DNA of 58,097 nucleotides. Source: an uncultured Prevotellaceae bacterium (GTDB lineage: Bacteria; Bacteroidota; Bacteroidia; Bacteroidales; Bacteroidaceae). Positions 25,301 to 35,055 of this stretch are shown here, piece by piece (positions within the stretch are counted from its first letter, which is position 1; each line of letters begins with the position of its first letter). Below the pieces are notes generated by a model, which worked only from the letters and a program-made list of their open reading frames with translations, was not told the origin of the DNA and did no database searches. Both the position numbers and the translations under genes were made by a program. The stretch is taken from contig ONDJ01000010.1 in assembly GCA_900316575.1 (NCBI GenBank), positions 1 through 58,097 on the forward strand, in the 5' to 3' direction.

Positions 25301-28300
25301 CGTAGAAGCTGATGGTCGTTGTTTGGTTTTTAATGTCGCTCTCAAAGGTATAGAGCACTTGGTGCATGCCGTTGAAGCTGACGGGTTCAGCGCTGGTATA
25401 GACTTTTGTTTGTAAGCCAGTCGTGTCGCTCTGTGCAAAGGCGGCCATCAAATGGCGATCGGCTGTCAGACCAAGTTCCAAGTAGTTGCCGTTCTCGCCA
25501 TGTTCAAAGAAGCTCATGGCTTTACTATTGTTGTCGGGATTGAGCAGTAGGTCCACCGTGAACGACTTTCCAGCCAAGTTTCTTGTACTTTGTGAGGTTG
25601 CAAATCCGTAGCCGTTAAAACGCAAGTCGGTAGAAAGCACAATGTTACTTGAATTGGTTTGTCCAAGCACTTGGAAATTGTTTAACTCGCGCAGGTAGTT
25701 GCCAGCAATCTGCTCAGAGAAGCGCAGCATGATGTCTTCGCCAATGTCGAGGATGCCATCTTCGGGCTTTGGCATGCCGAAGAGTTGCGGGCGGCGAGTG
25801 TCCTTGATACCCGTTAGAATATCAGACGAGCGCGTCAGGAAACCACCGCCGTGGCGACAATAACTCACAGCGCGGAGGTTGTATTCTTGTTCAATGGGGT
25901 CGTTCTCGCCATAGAAGTTGGCAACGATGCGTCCGTCGTTCTCAATGAGTAGGCATACGCCGCTGGCTTTGGCCATGAGGAGGGAATCTTTGTAGAAGGA
26001 GCAAACGTTCACCCATTCCTTGTCGCCCTGGTTGGCGAGTTTGTATTGCAGTTCGATGTGGTCAAAGCCGCGATAGTTCACGTCGAATCCGTCAATCACT
26101 ACGGGCATGTAGTATTGCTGTAGGCGAGCGTCAAACTGCGACTCGGTGTTAACCACCCACTTGTCGCCAGGAAGCGAGATGTTCACTTTGCCCGCCGTGG
26201 GTACGAAGTGAGCCGAGAGGTAAACGGTTTGTACGCGCTTCTTGTCGTTCGAGTCGTAGAGGCTGATGCCTACATTCTCGTAATCAAACTCTGCGCCAGG
26301 ATATAGTTCTACTTGTTTAGTTACCACACTACCAGCAGGGATATAGACTGCTGAACCACTGCCCGATAGGGGAACGCCCTCAACCTGGATTTTAGCTCCT
26401 CTGACATTGCTGGGGTCGTTGAGGAAGTAAGTAAAGACTTCGGTAGCCAATGCGGGAGCTTCGCTTTCGTTTGCCAAATGAATGGTGAAGCGAGCAGGTT
26501 CGTCGTAGGGCACGTTGCTCACGGTCTGTTCGTCAGCCCAAATGCGCAAGCGGTCAATCTCGATGGTCTTGGCATCAAGCAAGGTTCCCGGGTTGTAGTA
26601 CTTCGTGCGACGCTCGTCTTCGTAAGGACCACAAGTGGCTCCACCTCGTGTGCGGAAGACAAGACTACGATACATCGTAGGCGTAGAGGTCATGTAACTA
26701 CACATGCCGCCCAGCGTGCCTGGCACAGCGTTGTCACCAATTTTGATGTTCTTGATAAAGTCTTCGCTGGCATACATGAAGAGCATTTTGTCAATATCTT
26801 CCTCTTTGTAGCCTGCATCCAACAAGGCGGCGCGGCGCTGGTCGAAGATTTGAGTATTGGCTTGCGTGCGATAAACATCGACGAGAAGGTTGGATTTAGT
26901 GCTGGGACTTAGCGTGAAGCCTACTTTCTTTGTCTGAGTTTCGGTCTTGCCATAATTGTAATTATAGTCGAGCGATGCCACAATGCTCATCTTGATGCTA
27001 AGCGAAGTGCCAAAGGTGTTGATGTCAATAGTCATGCCATTGTCTTGGCCGTAAGCTGATTCGGTGTGCGTTCCTTTGGTGGGTGCTTTCACAGCAAAAC
27101 TGCCGGTTGAGAAACCGCCTGTTCCTTGTATCAATGGGAACAAGAAGTAGCGGCTTTGGCTTTCAGCAAGTGTAAAGGCTTCGTTATAACTTACGCTACT
27201 GCGACCATCAACATCGTAGCTCTTGACGAGGTCAGTCGCTTCTACCTTTTCGCGCTCGTTCACAGCAAGGAAGCCTATCCATGTGAGGATGTTGCGGTTC
27301 AACGTTTGGATAGAGTCGGTTGTTGAAGCATTGGCTGTGGTGGGATTTACTTGCGTGTAGTAGCCTTCTGAAGCATAGTTCTCGTCCTCGACATTTACTT
27401 TACTGATGTAGGCTGGGAAACCTTGTTGATTTGCAATGGCCTGTGCAGTGGCTTCGCTGGTGCCTGGGGCAAGTAGCAAGGAGTTGCGAATGTTGATGAG
27501 CTCGGGGATGAGTTCTTTTTCTATATAACTTTGGGAGTGAACAAAGGTGCTGTTGATGTATGTGGATAGTTGCAGCACTTCATCGCGCACAATCCAAACT
27601 TTCTCGCCCTTGCTGTTTGTACCCTGTGCCAAGGCTTTCATCGTACCTTGACGTACATTGAAGTCGCAGCCATCTACTGAGAACGTACCGCCCTCGTGGG
27701 CTTTAATCATCTGGTAGGTATCGTCGGAAATAGCTCGTACGGCAATAGCGTCTTCAAGGATAGCGTTGCGCGTCATGCCAATAAATACGTCGGCATCGCG
27801 TCCTATGGACAGTTGCCCAGTGGCGGTGCTGATGCGCTCTGTGGTTTCAAACGTGTAGTTGTATTGCCAATTGTTGTAGTAGGTAGCTACAATCGGGAGA
27901 GTCGCAAGTTGAGTGCTGCTGACATTGTTTATTTGTCCAACCGTGTTACCCGCGCCTGTACCTGCAAACACGCCGTTGTACCAACTGCTACCACCGCCTC
28001 GGCTGAAGGATAGATTAACGCCCGCTTTTGTTGTGACGCTTTGCGTGAACGAATAGTTCAGTTTCGTGCCGCTTTCAATATAGGCACTTGAGGATGTGCC
28101 AGGCGGGTCGCGCAGGATGTCGATAAGACAAGTTCCGCCATCGCTCACGACGCGTCGTCCTTGTGCTACGGGCTTAGAGGCTAAGACAAATCCTTTCAAT
28201 ACCTCGCCTTGCAAAGGTTTGATGTCGTAGAACGTACTGTCGTATTCTAAGCTGATGGTGAGCGTCTTGAGCGCCATGTCTCCTTCTTCGGTGAAGGTGA

Positions 28301-31300
28301 GGTTTTGTGGTGTGAATGAATAGACGGCTTCGCCGATGCTGTCTAATTTTATTTCGGTCGTGTTGGTGGTTCCTACCAGTCCGTTCTTTATATATACTCG
28401 TCCGCCAGGCAGATGAACCACATCAGGAATATATTGATTGCTGTCGTTGTTCTTGTAGTATTGTTCCACGGCGGCCAGCATCAAGATGACTGGGCTGCCT
28501 GCCATAAAGACGGGATGTTTGAAACTGTAGCCCGCAGAGTCGTTCCAAAGCTCAATGGAGTAGTTATTGCCCGTGTTGTCCATGTCGGTATATTGCTTGA
28601 TACCGAAGTAGTTTTCACCTGTCATGTTATACTGCTTCACGGCCAGAGTGGGTGGTGCATGGTAGATGCGGTTCCACGTCACGGTGTCTTTATTTACGTA
28701 GGGCGTAAGGTCGATGGTTTGCCCCACTTCGCCCGTCTGGAAAAGTGTGGCATATCCTTGGGCATAGACTTCCGTTACTTTGAACTTCACGGGTATCATG
28801 GGGATGGCATATTCGCCCGTCTTGGCATCGGGGCGTATGACGAGGCGATGACGATAGACGTCAATATTGCAGGTGTCTGTTATGCCGAATGGGATGGTGC
28901 GGTGCAACTCCGTGATACTGGCATTGAGTTGGTCGCGAACGAGATAGGAAGCATTGTCGCCTTCAAGCTGCATCACGATGGTGATGGAGTCGCCAAGGTT
29001 GTTTCGCGAAAGCGACTGTCCGAGAGGCAGGTTGCCTTGGTCATCGCCGCCCACTACGCGCCCTTGGAGTGTTACGCGCGTCTGGTCCCAGAAGGTGTAG
29101 TCGGAAACTTCTTTTTGCCAGTTGTGTTTGGTTGGGTCGGAGGCATCGGGGTCTATGTGGAAACCATCGTCGGCAAAGACGTGGCCTTCTTTTACGACGC
29201 GAATGGTGTGGGAGCCTTGGGGTACGCTCAGCGTGAACTTGCCTTGCGAGTCGGTAATGATGGGTTGGCCCGAACCATTCTTCACGATGGCTCCATCGCG
29301 CTCAAATTGTGCACCTACAACGGGTACGCTCGTGCCTTCGTAGGCCACTTGGCCCGAGAAACGATAGTAGTTCGACTGGGTGAAGCGCAGATTAGTAATA
29401 AGATTCTTCGTGTCGTCAAACGTGGCGGACAGAGCATCCATTGCCTGCATCTCGCCCGTGGTTTCTACGGAAATTTCGTAGGTAGCCGAGCCTTGATAGA
29501 TCAGGCCGCTTATCTCAAAGAAACCCGCTTCATCGGTCTTGGTGGTCTTTTCCACAGCACCTACAAAGTTGCCCTTTTTGGGGGAGGCTTTCACGGTTAC
29601 GCCAGCCATGGCTGTGCCGTCAGCCAAGCGCAGATAACCGCGCACCATGCCCGTGGGCGCACAGCCTGCTGTGATTTCCAACGCACTCACGTGGGTGCCT
29701 TCGCACTGTGTCACACCTTCGATGGTGTAAACATAGGCGTGTTGCGGCTGCGGGGTGCGGTCCATGTAGGACATTTGGTCGTATGTGGCTTCCAAGGTGT
29801 CGGTCTGCTGCGTCATCTTGTCGTAGCGAATGATGCGGTAGTAGTCGCCAAGGCCCGTTGCTTCCCACGTCAAGATCACGGCAGTTTGCAGCGTGTCGGC
29901 CTTCAACGAAGTCAGCATCACGTTGTTGTTGAAAGTGTATGCGAAGCCTTTATCCTTTTCGGTGCGTTGAGGTACAACGCTTTCTGTACTAATGGGCGAA
30001 AGTTTTGAAGATCCTTGTTCAACAGCGAAGTTAAATCGGTGGTTGACACACGAAGTGTTGAGTTGCTGCGTGAAGCGACCGGCAGCGATTTCTTCCTTTG
30101 TCAGTTCGCGCTGCTCGGTGTAGAGAATGGTCTCTTTAGACTCAGGCATGATGGGTACAACGCTTCCTTCAGCATCGACCTTCCACTGCGTCTTGTCTAA
30201 CTTGCTCACCAACAGCTCTGCGCTCATATCGGAAGGTACGACATTGATACTGCTGTATTGGCCTCCTAAGGTGTATGCCCAAGTGTTGGTGCCTGCAAAT
30301 CCTTCAACCGTGTTTGCGTCAATTTGAAGAATGTTGGCATTCGTTGATGAGAAATTGAGATAGACGCCATGCTCAAGGTTGTTCTCTACCTTTTGTTTGT
30401 AGTAGCCATCGATTGTTATGGCGCCAATGAAAGCTCCTGCGCAAGAAAAATAGAGGTAGGTAAAACTATGGTTTTTCAGTCCGCCGTCGAAGAGGCAATT
30501 GCGAATAATGTTTGTGGCAGAATTGCCGTGGCCAATGAAGCCACCCACGTTACCTCCGTTAGTATAGACGTGGGCTGAAACGCGGCAGTTTTCAATGGTC
30601 AGCGTTCCGCCATCGGCAGAATGGCCCACAAGCCCCGAAGTGTTGCCGTTGCCAGTGATTTCGCCGGTAACGGTTAGGTTTTTGAAGTTTGTAGTATGGG
30701 CTACATAGCGGAAGGGTGCTATAAAGTTTTCAGCCTTTTCGATGTTGAGATTAAGTGTATGGCCGTAGCCGTCGAAGCTTCCGCGATAGGGAGCTTCGGC
30801 GGTGCCTACAGTCTCTGTGACGCTGATGTCTGCCAAGAGTATGGCATCCACGTCGCTTGCTCCCCCTGCTTCGTTGACCTTGTTGACAAATGTGGTCCAG
30901 TCGGTTTCATTCCGAATAGCAAAAGTGCTGCTTGGGATATCGGGTTCGTTATAGCCCAAATACTTTTCCGTGTTGAGCACCACCTTGGCTCGGTCGTCCC
31001 AAATGATGGTGGCATGGGCGGGATTGTCGCTTGTGCTCATGATAGGCATCAGTTGCCCACTAACGAGCTGCCAGCCGTTACCCAAGGCTTTGAGTAAGTC
31101 GGTTTTGGACAAGTCGGCAAGCATCGACTTGTGCATGATGGGGATAGCTTCGCCAGATGCGGCAGACCAATTGGGGAAGCCAAGTTTCAATACAAGCTCG
31201 TCGGGAGTCAGCGTGCCGACTTTAAGTGCTTCGCCCCAGTTGGAGTAGCACCAGTTATTTTTGTTCGCATTTACGTTTCCGTACGCAGAGCCACTGCTTG

Positions 31301-33995
31301 TATAGTTCATACCTGCATGTGCGCTTGAGTAAGTACCTTTTTCAAGGCAGTTGGTCACAGCGTTATCTGTGCCGCCGTTTTCCCAACCGATGAAAGCACC
31401 TGCGTATTGGGCTCCACCCAGCCAAAAACTAATTTTTCCATCAAAAAGGCAGTTGTTGATCGTGTTGCTTGAACTACCGGCGTGGCCTATGAAACCGCCT
31501 GCGTGTGTGCTGTTGCAGCTTACTGTGACACTCACGCGGCAGTTTTGGATATAGTTGCGACTGCCGCTGCTGCTCTCACTATAACCTACAAGACCTGCGC
31601 TGTGTATGGCGCCTGTTATGCTACCTGTGACGTGAAGGTTCTTGATGGTATAGTCCTTAGCTCTTGGGAACAATGCTTGGGTATTTTCTGTATTAGCAAG
31701 AATGATGTTGATCGTATGGCCGTTGCCATCGAACACGCCATGATAGGTAGATGTCAAGCGGTCAAACGACCCGAGGGTTATGTCGGCATTGAGCACTGCA
31801 TTCACTGCTTGACCACCAGAACTGCTGACTTTGCTGACAAACTTTTGCCAGTCGTCAGTGTTGTTGATGATGAAGCGTCCCTGGCTATCGGTTTCTGTGT
31901 CGCTCACAATGATGTCCGACCCACTGCCTGCCTTGTAGGATTTCAGACTATAACAATTCGTAACGTGGTAGTAATGGGTGTAGGACGTACGAACGTAATT
32001 GTCGCAGTTGTTTGTTAGTGTAAGGAGATTTGTAGGCGCAAACAAGCTGTGAGATATATACACGTCGTGGTTAGCATATCCAATAAAACCACCATTGCTA
32101 TGGCACTCCGCGCCTTCGAACGAACCGTCGAATAGGCAGTCGCTTATGTTGGTCGTGGCACTTCCCAAATTTAATGCCACAAAACCACCGTTGGTGGCAT
32201 CTCCTTTGACGCTGCTAATCAGTCTTACTGAAGAATGGCAGTTCTTGATGGTGAGTGTGGAGCCGTCGTTTACTTGTGCTACAAGACCGCCTATAAACTT
32301 CTTGCTACTGCTGATTTGGCCCGTCACGTGCAGATTGCGAATAGTGGCACTGCTTACATAACGGAAAGGCGCTGCGTATTCTTCGTTGAAAGCTACGGTG
32401 TCGCCTTCGGTGGGAGGTGCGGGATTGAAAGTTAGCGTATGACCATTGCCATTGAACGTTCCCGCATAGCGGTTAGAGGTTGTTCCCACCATGGGCAACG
32501 ATTCTCCCAAGTCGATGTCGGCTGTCATGATGGCATTCAAATTCGTTTGTCCGCTATTGACAAGAGAAGCAAACGTGTTCCAATCCTTAGCCGTGCGCAA
32601 CACCGCTTGCTCCCTTTCATCATAAGCAAGACCGTCGCCCTTCACCGTAAGGCCAGGAGCGTCCATCGTGAAGTCGAAATTAAGGGAATGTTGCTGATCT
32701 GTCCAAATGTTGCGTTCCACCGTGGCACTCTGAATGGCGGGTAGATACAATGTGGGTGCTATTTGCGTGATAGCGAAGGTTCCAGATGCCCAGTCCCAAA
32801 GCGAGGTGCACGTGCGCCGCACACGATAATGAACAGGCTTTCCTTCGTAAGCAGATATCAAATCCTCGTCTATGAACTCGTATTGCTGTGTACCAATGTT
32901 AAAGGCGAGCTGTCCGATGGTGACCCACTGGCTGTTGAGCGAAGGAACGTCCGATGTGCATCGCTGTATTTCCCAGAAGTCGTTCTCCATCAGGTCGTGC
33001 CAGTTGCGGTCGGGCATTACCCAGTTGAGCCGTACTTTGCCATTGCTTTGCAGCGAAGCATTGAGTGACGCAGCATTGTGGAGCATGGCCAAGTCGAAAG
33101 GTTGGGACTGTGTGGTGCGTTCCTTTTTCTCCGTATCTATGTAGTTGGCCACAAGATAGAAGTTCTTGTAACAGCGGTCAACGGGCAAATAGATGTAGCC
33201 CGAAACGTTGTTTTCGAGTTCCATCATGCGGTTCAGCTCGTCGGTTCCGTTCATTTCCACGTAGTACGCCGTCAGGCTTTTTATGTTGCTGGAGGGCATG
33301 GTATAAACTAGCATCATCTGTCCGGCATGTGCCGCATCATAGCCCAACATCGGCGCCTGCACACTCGGCGAGATCAGAGCCGGCATTTCGGGGATTTGGA
33401 TGTTTGAAGAGTTTATGGAAATAGTCTTCGACGACTCGCCAGCAGGCCCTGCAGGCCCGTTTCCCGTTTTGTGGATGTCCCACGAAATGGTCACCGTCTT
33501 GCCGCGATACTTGTCGGGGATGCTCCAAGTGAGGTGCAAGATGCTGTAGTTCGTGCCGCTCACCTTGGGGATAGACCACTTCGCCTTGCTGTTGGTGACG
33601 TTGATACTCGAGTAGTTTTGATCGCGGCTCAGCACCATATCGCCCTCCACGCCTTTATAACCCCAAACATCGGGAAAGTCGTCGCTCTTGTCGTCGCTTT
33701 CATAATAGAAGAGCGTTTCCCTATTGCCCGTTCCCTCAATGGTGATATAGACGTAGCCTTTGTCAATCCACGAGTCGTAGCCCGTGTCGTCATAGCAAGG
33801 CATTTCCAACTTCATGACGTCAGTGCCGTTGAGCATCACCGTGTAGCGCCAAGAGTCCTCGGGCGCATTCGTGTTATCGTTGGTTCTGTTCGTTGCCGAA
33901 ACGCTGGTGATGCTTAGTATAGTCAATGCTATCAGCACCAATAGCTTGCTTATCATGCCATGTGGCACAAGCTTCTTTTCTCGAAAGTATTTCAT
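22398..33995 (-). CDS. giant secreted multidomain surface protein (GLUG, CarboxypepD_reg, LamG, type IX-like tail)
   Basis: A 3865-aa exported protein. The signal peptide is about residues 14-35 (MISKLLVLIALTILSITSVSA). A beta-rich N-terminal module and fibronectin-like segments run to about residue 440. Three related GLUG-type modules begin near 465, 715 and 1025, each opening with a DWxxFxxxVN-type stretch and continuing GxFNGNGHTL, ITGxxHSxGLVG and NCxFDG. Carboxypeptidase-regulatory-like domains lie near 1450, 1548 and 1642 (VRGYLRLADGTAMAGVTVKA). Two LamG/concanavalin-like domains lie near 2808-2955 and 2998-3165. The C-terminus (TVSGIRLNKRPTEVGVYIYN...) is a sorting tail. It heads an operon with a lipoprotein and a second GLUG protein. 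Probable role: a large adhesin or glycan-binding surface fibre. No frameshift was seen over 11.6 kb. Confidence 0.88.
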   Translation of the reverse strand: MKYFREKKLVPHGMISKLLVLIALTILSITSVSATNRTNDNTNAPEDSWRYTVMLNGTDVMKLEMPCYDDTGYDSWIDKGYVYITIEGTGNRETLFYYESDDKSDDFPDVWGYKGVEGDMVLSRDQNYSSINVTNSKAKWSIPKVSGTNYSILHLTWSIPDKYRGKTVTISWDIHKTGNGPAGPAGESSKTISINSSNIQIPEMPALISPSVQAPMLGYDAAHAGQMMLVYTMPSSNIKSLTAYYVEMNGTDELNRMMELENNVSGYIYLPVDRCYKNFYLVANYIDTEKKERTTQSQPFDLAMLHNAASLNASLQSNGKVRLNWVMPDRNWHDLMENDFWEIQRCTSDVPSLNSQWVTIGQLAFNIGTQQYEFIDEDLISAYEGKPVHYRVRRTCTSLWDWASGTFAITQIAPTLYLPAIQSATVERNIWTDQQHSLNFDFTMDAPGLTVKGDGLAYDEREQAVLRTAKDWNTFASLVNSGQTNLNAIMTADIDLGESLPMVGTTSNRYAGTFNGNGHTLTFNPAPPTEGDTVAFNEEYAAPFRYVSSATIRNLHVTGQISSSKKFIGGLVAQVNDGSTLTIKNCHSSVRLISSVKGDATNGGFVALNLGSATTNISDCLFDGSFEGAECHSNGGFIGYANHDVYISHSLFAPTNLLTLTNNCDNYVRTSYTHYYHVTNCYSLKSYKAGSGSDIIVSDTETDSQGRFIINNTDDWQKFVSKVSSSGGQAVNAVLNADITLGSFDRLTSTYHGVFDGNGHTINIILANTENTQALFPRAKDYTIKNLHVTGSITGAIHSAGLVGYSESSSGSRNYIQNCRVSVTVSCNSTHAGGFIGHAGSSSNTINNCLFDGKISFWLGGAQYAGAFIGWENGGTDNAVTNCLEKGTYSSAHAGMNYTSSGSAYGNVNANKNNWCYSNWGEALKVGTLTPDELVLKLGFPNWSAASGEAIPIMHKSMLADLSKTDLLKALGNGWQLVSGQLMPIMSTSDNPAHATIIWDDRAKVVLNTEKYLGYNEPDIPSSTFAIRNETDWTTFVNKVNEAGGASDVDAILLADISVTETVGTAEAPYRGSFDGYGHTLNLNIEKAENFIAPFRYVAHTTNFKNLTVTGEITGNGNTSGLVGHSADGGTLTIENCRVSAHVYTNGGNVGGFIGHGNSATNIIRNCLFDGGLKNHSFTYLYFSCAGAFIGAITIDGYYKQKVENNLEHGVYLNFSSTNANILQIDANTVEGFAGTNTWAYTLGGQYSSINVVPSDMSAELLVSKLDKTQWKVDAEGSVVPIMPESKETILYTEQRELTKEEIAAGRFTQQLNTSCVNHRFNFAVEQGSSKLSPISTESVVPQRTEKDKGFAYTFNNNVMLTSLKADTLQTAVILTWEATGLGDYYRIIRYDKMTQQTDTLEATYDQMSYMDRTPQPQHAYVYTIEGVTQCEGTHVSALEITAGCAPTGMVRGYLRLADGTAMAGVTVKASPKKGNFVGAVEKTTKTDEAGFFEISGLIYQGSATYEISVETTGEMQAMDALSATFDDTKNLITNLRFTQSNYYRFSGQVAYEGTSVPVVGAQFERDGAIVKNGSGQPIITDSQGKFTLSVPQGSHTIRVVKEGHVFADDGFHIDPDASDPTKHNWQKEVSDYTFWDQTRVTLQGRVVGGDDQGNLPLGQSLSRNNLGDSITIVMQLEGDNASYLVRDQLNASITELHRTIPFGITDTCNIDVYRHRLVIRPDAKTGEYAIPMIPVKFKVTEVYAQGYATLFQTGEVGQTIDLTPYVNKDTVTWNRIYHAPPTLAVKQYNMTGENYFGIKQYTDMDNTGNNYSIELWNDSAGYSFKHPVFMAGSPVILMLAAVEQYYKNNDSNQYIPDVVHLPGGRVYIKNGLVGTTNTTEIKLDSIGEAVYSFTPQNLTFTEEGDMALKTLTISLEYDSTFYDIKPLQGEVLKGFVLASKPVAQGRRVVSDGGTCLIDILRDPPGTSSSAYIESGTKLNYSFTQSVTTKAGVNLSFSRGGGSSWYNGVFAGTGAGNTVGQINNVSSTQLATLPIVATYYNNWQYNYTFETTERISTATGQLSIGRDADVFIGMTRNAILEDAIAVRAISDDTYQMIKAHEGGTFSVDGCDFNVRQGTMKALAQGTNSKGEKVWIVRDEVLQLSTYINSTFVHSQSYIEKELIPELINIRNSLLLAPGTSEATAQAIANQQGFPAYISKVNVEDENYASEGYYTQVNPTTANASTTDSIQTLNRNILTWIGFLAVNEREKVEATDLVKSYDVDGRSSVSYNEAFTLAESQSRYFLFPLIQGTGGFSTGSFAVKAPTKGTHTESAYGQDNGMTIDINTFGTSLSIKMSIVASLDYNYNYGKTETQTKKVGFTLSPSTKSNLLVDVYRTQANTQIFDQRRAALLDAGYKEEDIDKMLFMYASEDFIKNIKIGDNAVPGTLGGMCSYMTSTPTMYRSLVFRTRGGATCGPYEDERRTKYYNPGTLLDAKTIEIDRLRIWADEQTVSNVPYDEPARFTIHLANESEAPALATEVFTYFLNDPSNVRGAKIQVEGVPLSGSGSAVYIPAGSVVTKQVELYPGAEFDYENVGISLYDSNDKKRVQTVYLSAHFVPTAGKVNISLPGDKWVVNTESQFDARLQQYYMPVVIDGFDVNYRGFDHIELQYKLANQGDKEWVNVCSFYKDSLLMAKASGVCLLIENDGRIVANFYGENDPIEQEYNLRAVSYCRHGGGFLTRSSDILTGIKDTRRPQLFGMPKPEDGILDIGEDIMLRFSEQIAGNYLRELNNFQVLGQTNSSNIVLSTDLRFNGYGFATSQSTRNLAGKSFTVDLLLNPDNNSKAMSFFEHGENGNYLELGLTADRHLMAAFAQSDTTGLQTKVYTSAEPVSFNGMHQVLYTFESDIKNQTTTISFYDGTKRIGSFVHPQLYEGYGLIQLGQGGGLVKDNGFYEGEMLEFRLWNRVLSPSEMSDYSHKKLTGYELGLLDNFPLNEGRGEYSYNRVSSGSDLNLYGTTWKVPDGIGMKLDGTNGFRLKPDKFQRWNHQDYTLMFWFQTADDSGTLLANGRAEDEAEASEHFRFSVNGGMLNLNISGLKVSSNMFVNDGQWHHAALTINRSSNLGCLYVDNLLRSTFAVDTLGGINGNNLAAGALYDGNGISEPINGHIDEIAMFEMAVPANSLKTFSNATPTGEEMGLMAYLNFSQSELQMNGQQRLMPTGVSLKRYTDLATGQLTAQRDTIVAQDVIERLADRALYAPMSDAQTLENIKYSFVADGKDLLINLDVPDERIEKTNVYIVVRDVADLQGNLMASPVALDLYVYRNPLRWNVKRLALTPKYGEEYTFQATVQNLSGKTHRYTLEGLPLWLTASQTSGSVGALDEETITFTISPYINIGEFDEVINLMGEEGMNEPLPINIKVRGDAPDWTVDQALLHANITMNVIARVEIGGSLMNDPEDRLAVFGENHRTLGVSKLNAADGNFYLTIYNSSAEETPLRYEFFDASTGIIHVLISLDEVRTFKRNTVVGTPDNPYIFKTNNAVVQTIHLQEGWNWISFNVQPQNLPIGELLSSATKWEVRDGLEVIRPNGTYAQIAYKQFYNPDDPKNPIYAWDEAKTIVKLDAQQMYRFYSNSEKTAYISGNTEFSAITVKPDWNRIGYISSLNLPIGTALADYTDRAAAGDIIKSQSEFAVLTIDASGNRSWRGTLQFMKVGEGYMLKRNADDIVTFMYPTYFGQSRYNGNTTMPSSYYVNNSGTSMTVVAKAKGIEAQEGDVLTAYRGAEVCGIAVADADGVFFLNVGDAEAASDELSFTLEREEEIIGQAAGRQMYYAPNAAFGTPDLPTAINFVESREAYGEGWYTVSGIRLNKRPTEVGVYIYNNEKVMIK

Positions 33996-34035
33996 CGTCG
34001 TCGCTATTAAGTTTTCGTAAATATATAAAACGCTG

Positions 34036-34043
34036 CAAATATA
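34036..34043 (-). promoter_or_regulatory. -7 box for the giant surface-protein operon
   Basis: The minus strand reads TATATTTG followed by CAGC, matching TAnnTTTG, about 41 bp upstream of the giant protein's ATG. It is divergent from the AMP nucleosidase promoter in the same 141-bp gap. Confidence 0.55.
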
Positions 34044-34106
34044 TGAAAAAGCGCACCACGCAGCGGCTAAAGCGTCAATTTTTAGTGAGTTTTTGGCTTT
34101 TTACAG

Positions 34107-34114
34107 TATCTTTG
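34107..34114 (+). promoter_or_regulatory. -7 box for AMP nucleosidase
   Basis: TATCTTTG followed by TGCC, a near-ideal Bacteroidetes -7 element, 22 bp before the ATG at 34137. The predicted leader is therefore very short. Confidence 0.65.
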
Positions 34115-34136
34115 TGCCGAAAATACTTGTACATCC

Positions 34137-34913
34137 ATGAAAACAAAGCAAGAAATCGTAGCCAATTGGTTAGTGCGTTACACTGGACAACCGCTTGAAG
34201 ATTTCAGTAAGTATCTGCTACTGACGAATTTCAACAAGTATGTCGATCTCTTTTGCGAGCTTAAAGGAGTAAAACCCGTAAGTATGGAGAGCGCCATGCG
34301 CTGTGCCACAGCCGATGGCGTGACCATGATAAATTTCGGTATTGGTTCGCCCAATGCAGCCTTAATTATGGATTTGCTTAGTGCCGTCTCGCCTGTGGCA
34401 TGTTTGTTTCTCGGGAAATGTGGTGGTATCAGCGACAAAACTCGCTTGGGCGACTACATCCTGCCACTGGCAGGCATACGCGGCGAAGGCACCAGCGGCG
34501 ACTATTTTCCCGCAGAGGTACCAGCCTTGCCTGCATTTATGCTACAGCGTGCTGTGAGTACGGCTTTGCGCAACGACTCCCAGGACTATTGGACAGGAAC
34601 TGTCTATACCACTAACCGTCGCGTGTGGGAGCATGACGACCGTTTCAAAGATTACCTCCGATCCACGCGCGCCATGGCTGTAGATATGGAGACCGCCACG
34701 CTTTTTACTTGCGGCTTCTACAACCATATTCCAACTGGAGCCCTGCTCTTGGTGAGCGACAATCCCATGTATGCCGAAGGCATTAAGACCGAAGCTAGCG
34801 ACCGCGTGGTGACCAGCAATTATGCCGAGCAGCATGTGCGGTTAGGCATTGAGGCCATGCGACTAATAGCCGACGGTCGCAAAACTGTGCGCCATCTGAA
34901 ATACGATTGGTAA
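34137..34913 (+). CDS. amn: AMP nucleosidase, short Bacteroidetes form
   Basis: Cleaves AMP to adenine and ribose 5-phosphate in the cytoplasm. At 258 aa it contains only the phosphorylase-like (PNP_UDP) catalytic domain and lacks the long N-terminal domain of E. coli Amn. Key segments are INFGIGSPNAALIMDLLS, CLFLGKCGGISDKTRLGDYI, and the purine/ribose-binding AVDMETATLFTCGFYNHIP followed by LLLVSDNP. This short form is the usual one in Bacteroidales. It is divergent from the giant surface gene and followed by a good terminator hairpin, so it is likely transcribed alone. Confidence 0.9.
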   Translation: MKTKQEIVANWLVRYTGQPLEDFSKYLLLTNFNKYVDLFCELKGVKPVSMESAMRCATADGVTMINFGIGSPNAALIMDLLSAVSPVACLFLGKCGGISDKTRLGDYILPLAGIRGEGTSGDYFPAEVPALPAFMLQRAVSTALRNDSQDYWTGTVYTTNRRVWEHDDRFKDYLRSTRAMAVDMETATLFTCGFYNHIPTGALLLVSDNPMYAEGIKTEASDRVVTSNYAEQHVRLGIEAMRLIADGRKTVRHLKYDW

Positions 34914-34943
34914 GCACTTTTATCAGTATTCTTCAAGATTAAT

Positions 34944-34981
34944 AAAGAGCAAGGGCCGCGCAAAGTAGGCTTTTGCTCTTT
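34944..34981 (+). terminator. terminator after AMP nucleosidase
   Basis: AAAGAGCAA and TTGCTCTTT form a 9-bp stem around a 20-nt loop, followed by more T residues (TTTAG). It begins 31 bp after the amn stop. Confidence 0.65.
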
Positions 34982-35055
34982 TTAGATTTTCTTTCGGCCC
35001 ATAAATTGTTTAGCACACGTCTGCGCTCCTATGGAGACACGCTTCATATAAACTC

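Noticed and set aside
28413-30008. 531-codon open frame on the plus strand
   Set aside because: It lies wholly antisense to the giant surface protein, whose frame is continuous and domain-rich; the translation is Val/His-rich without motifs.
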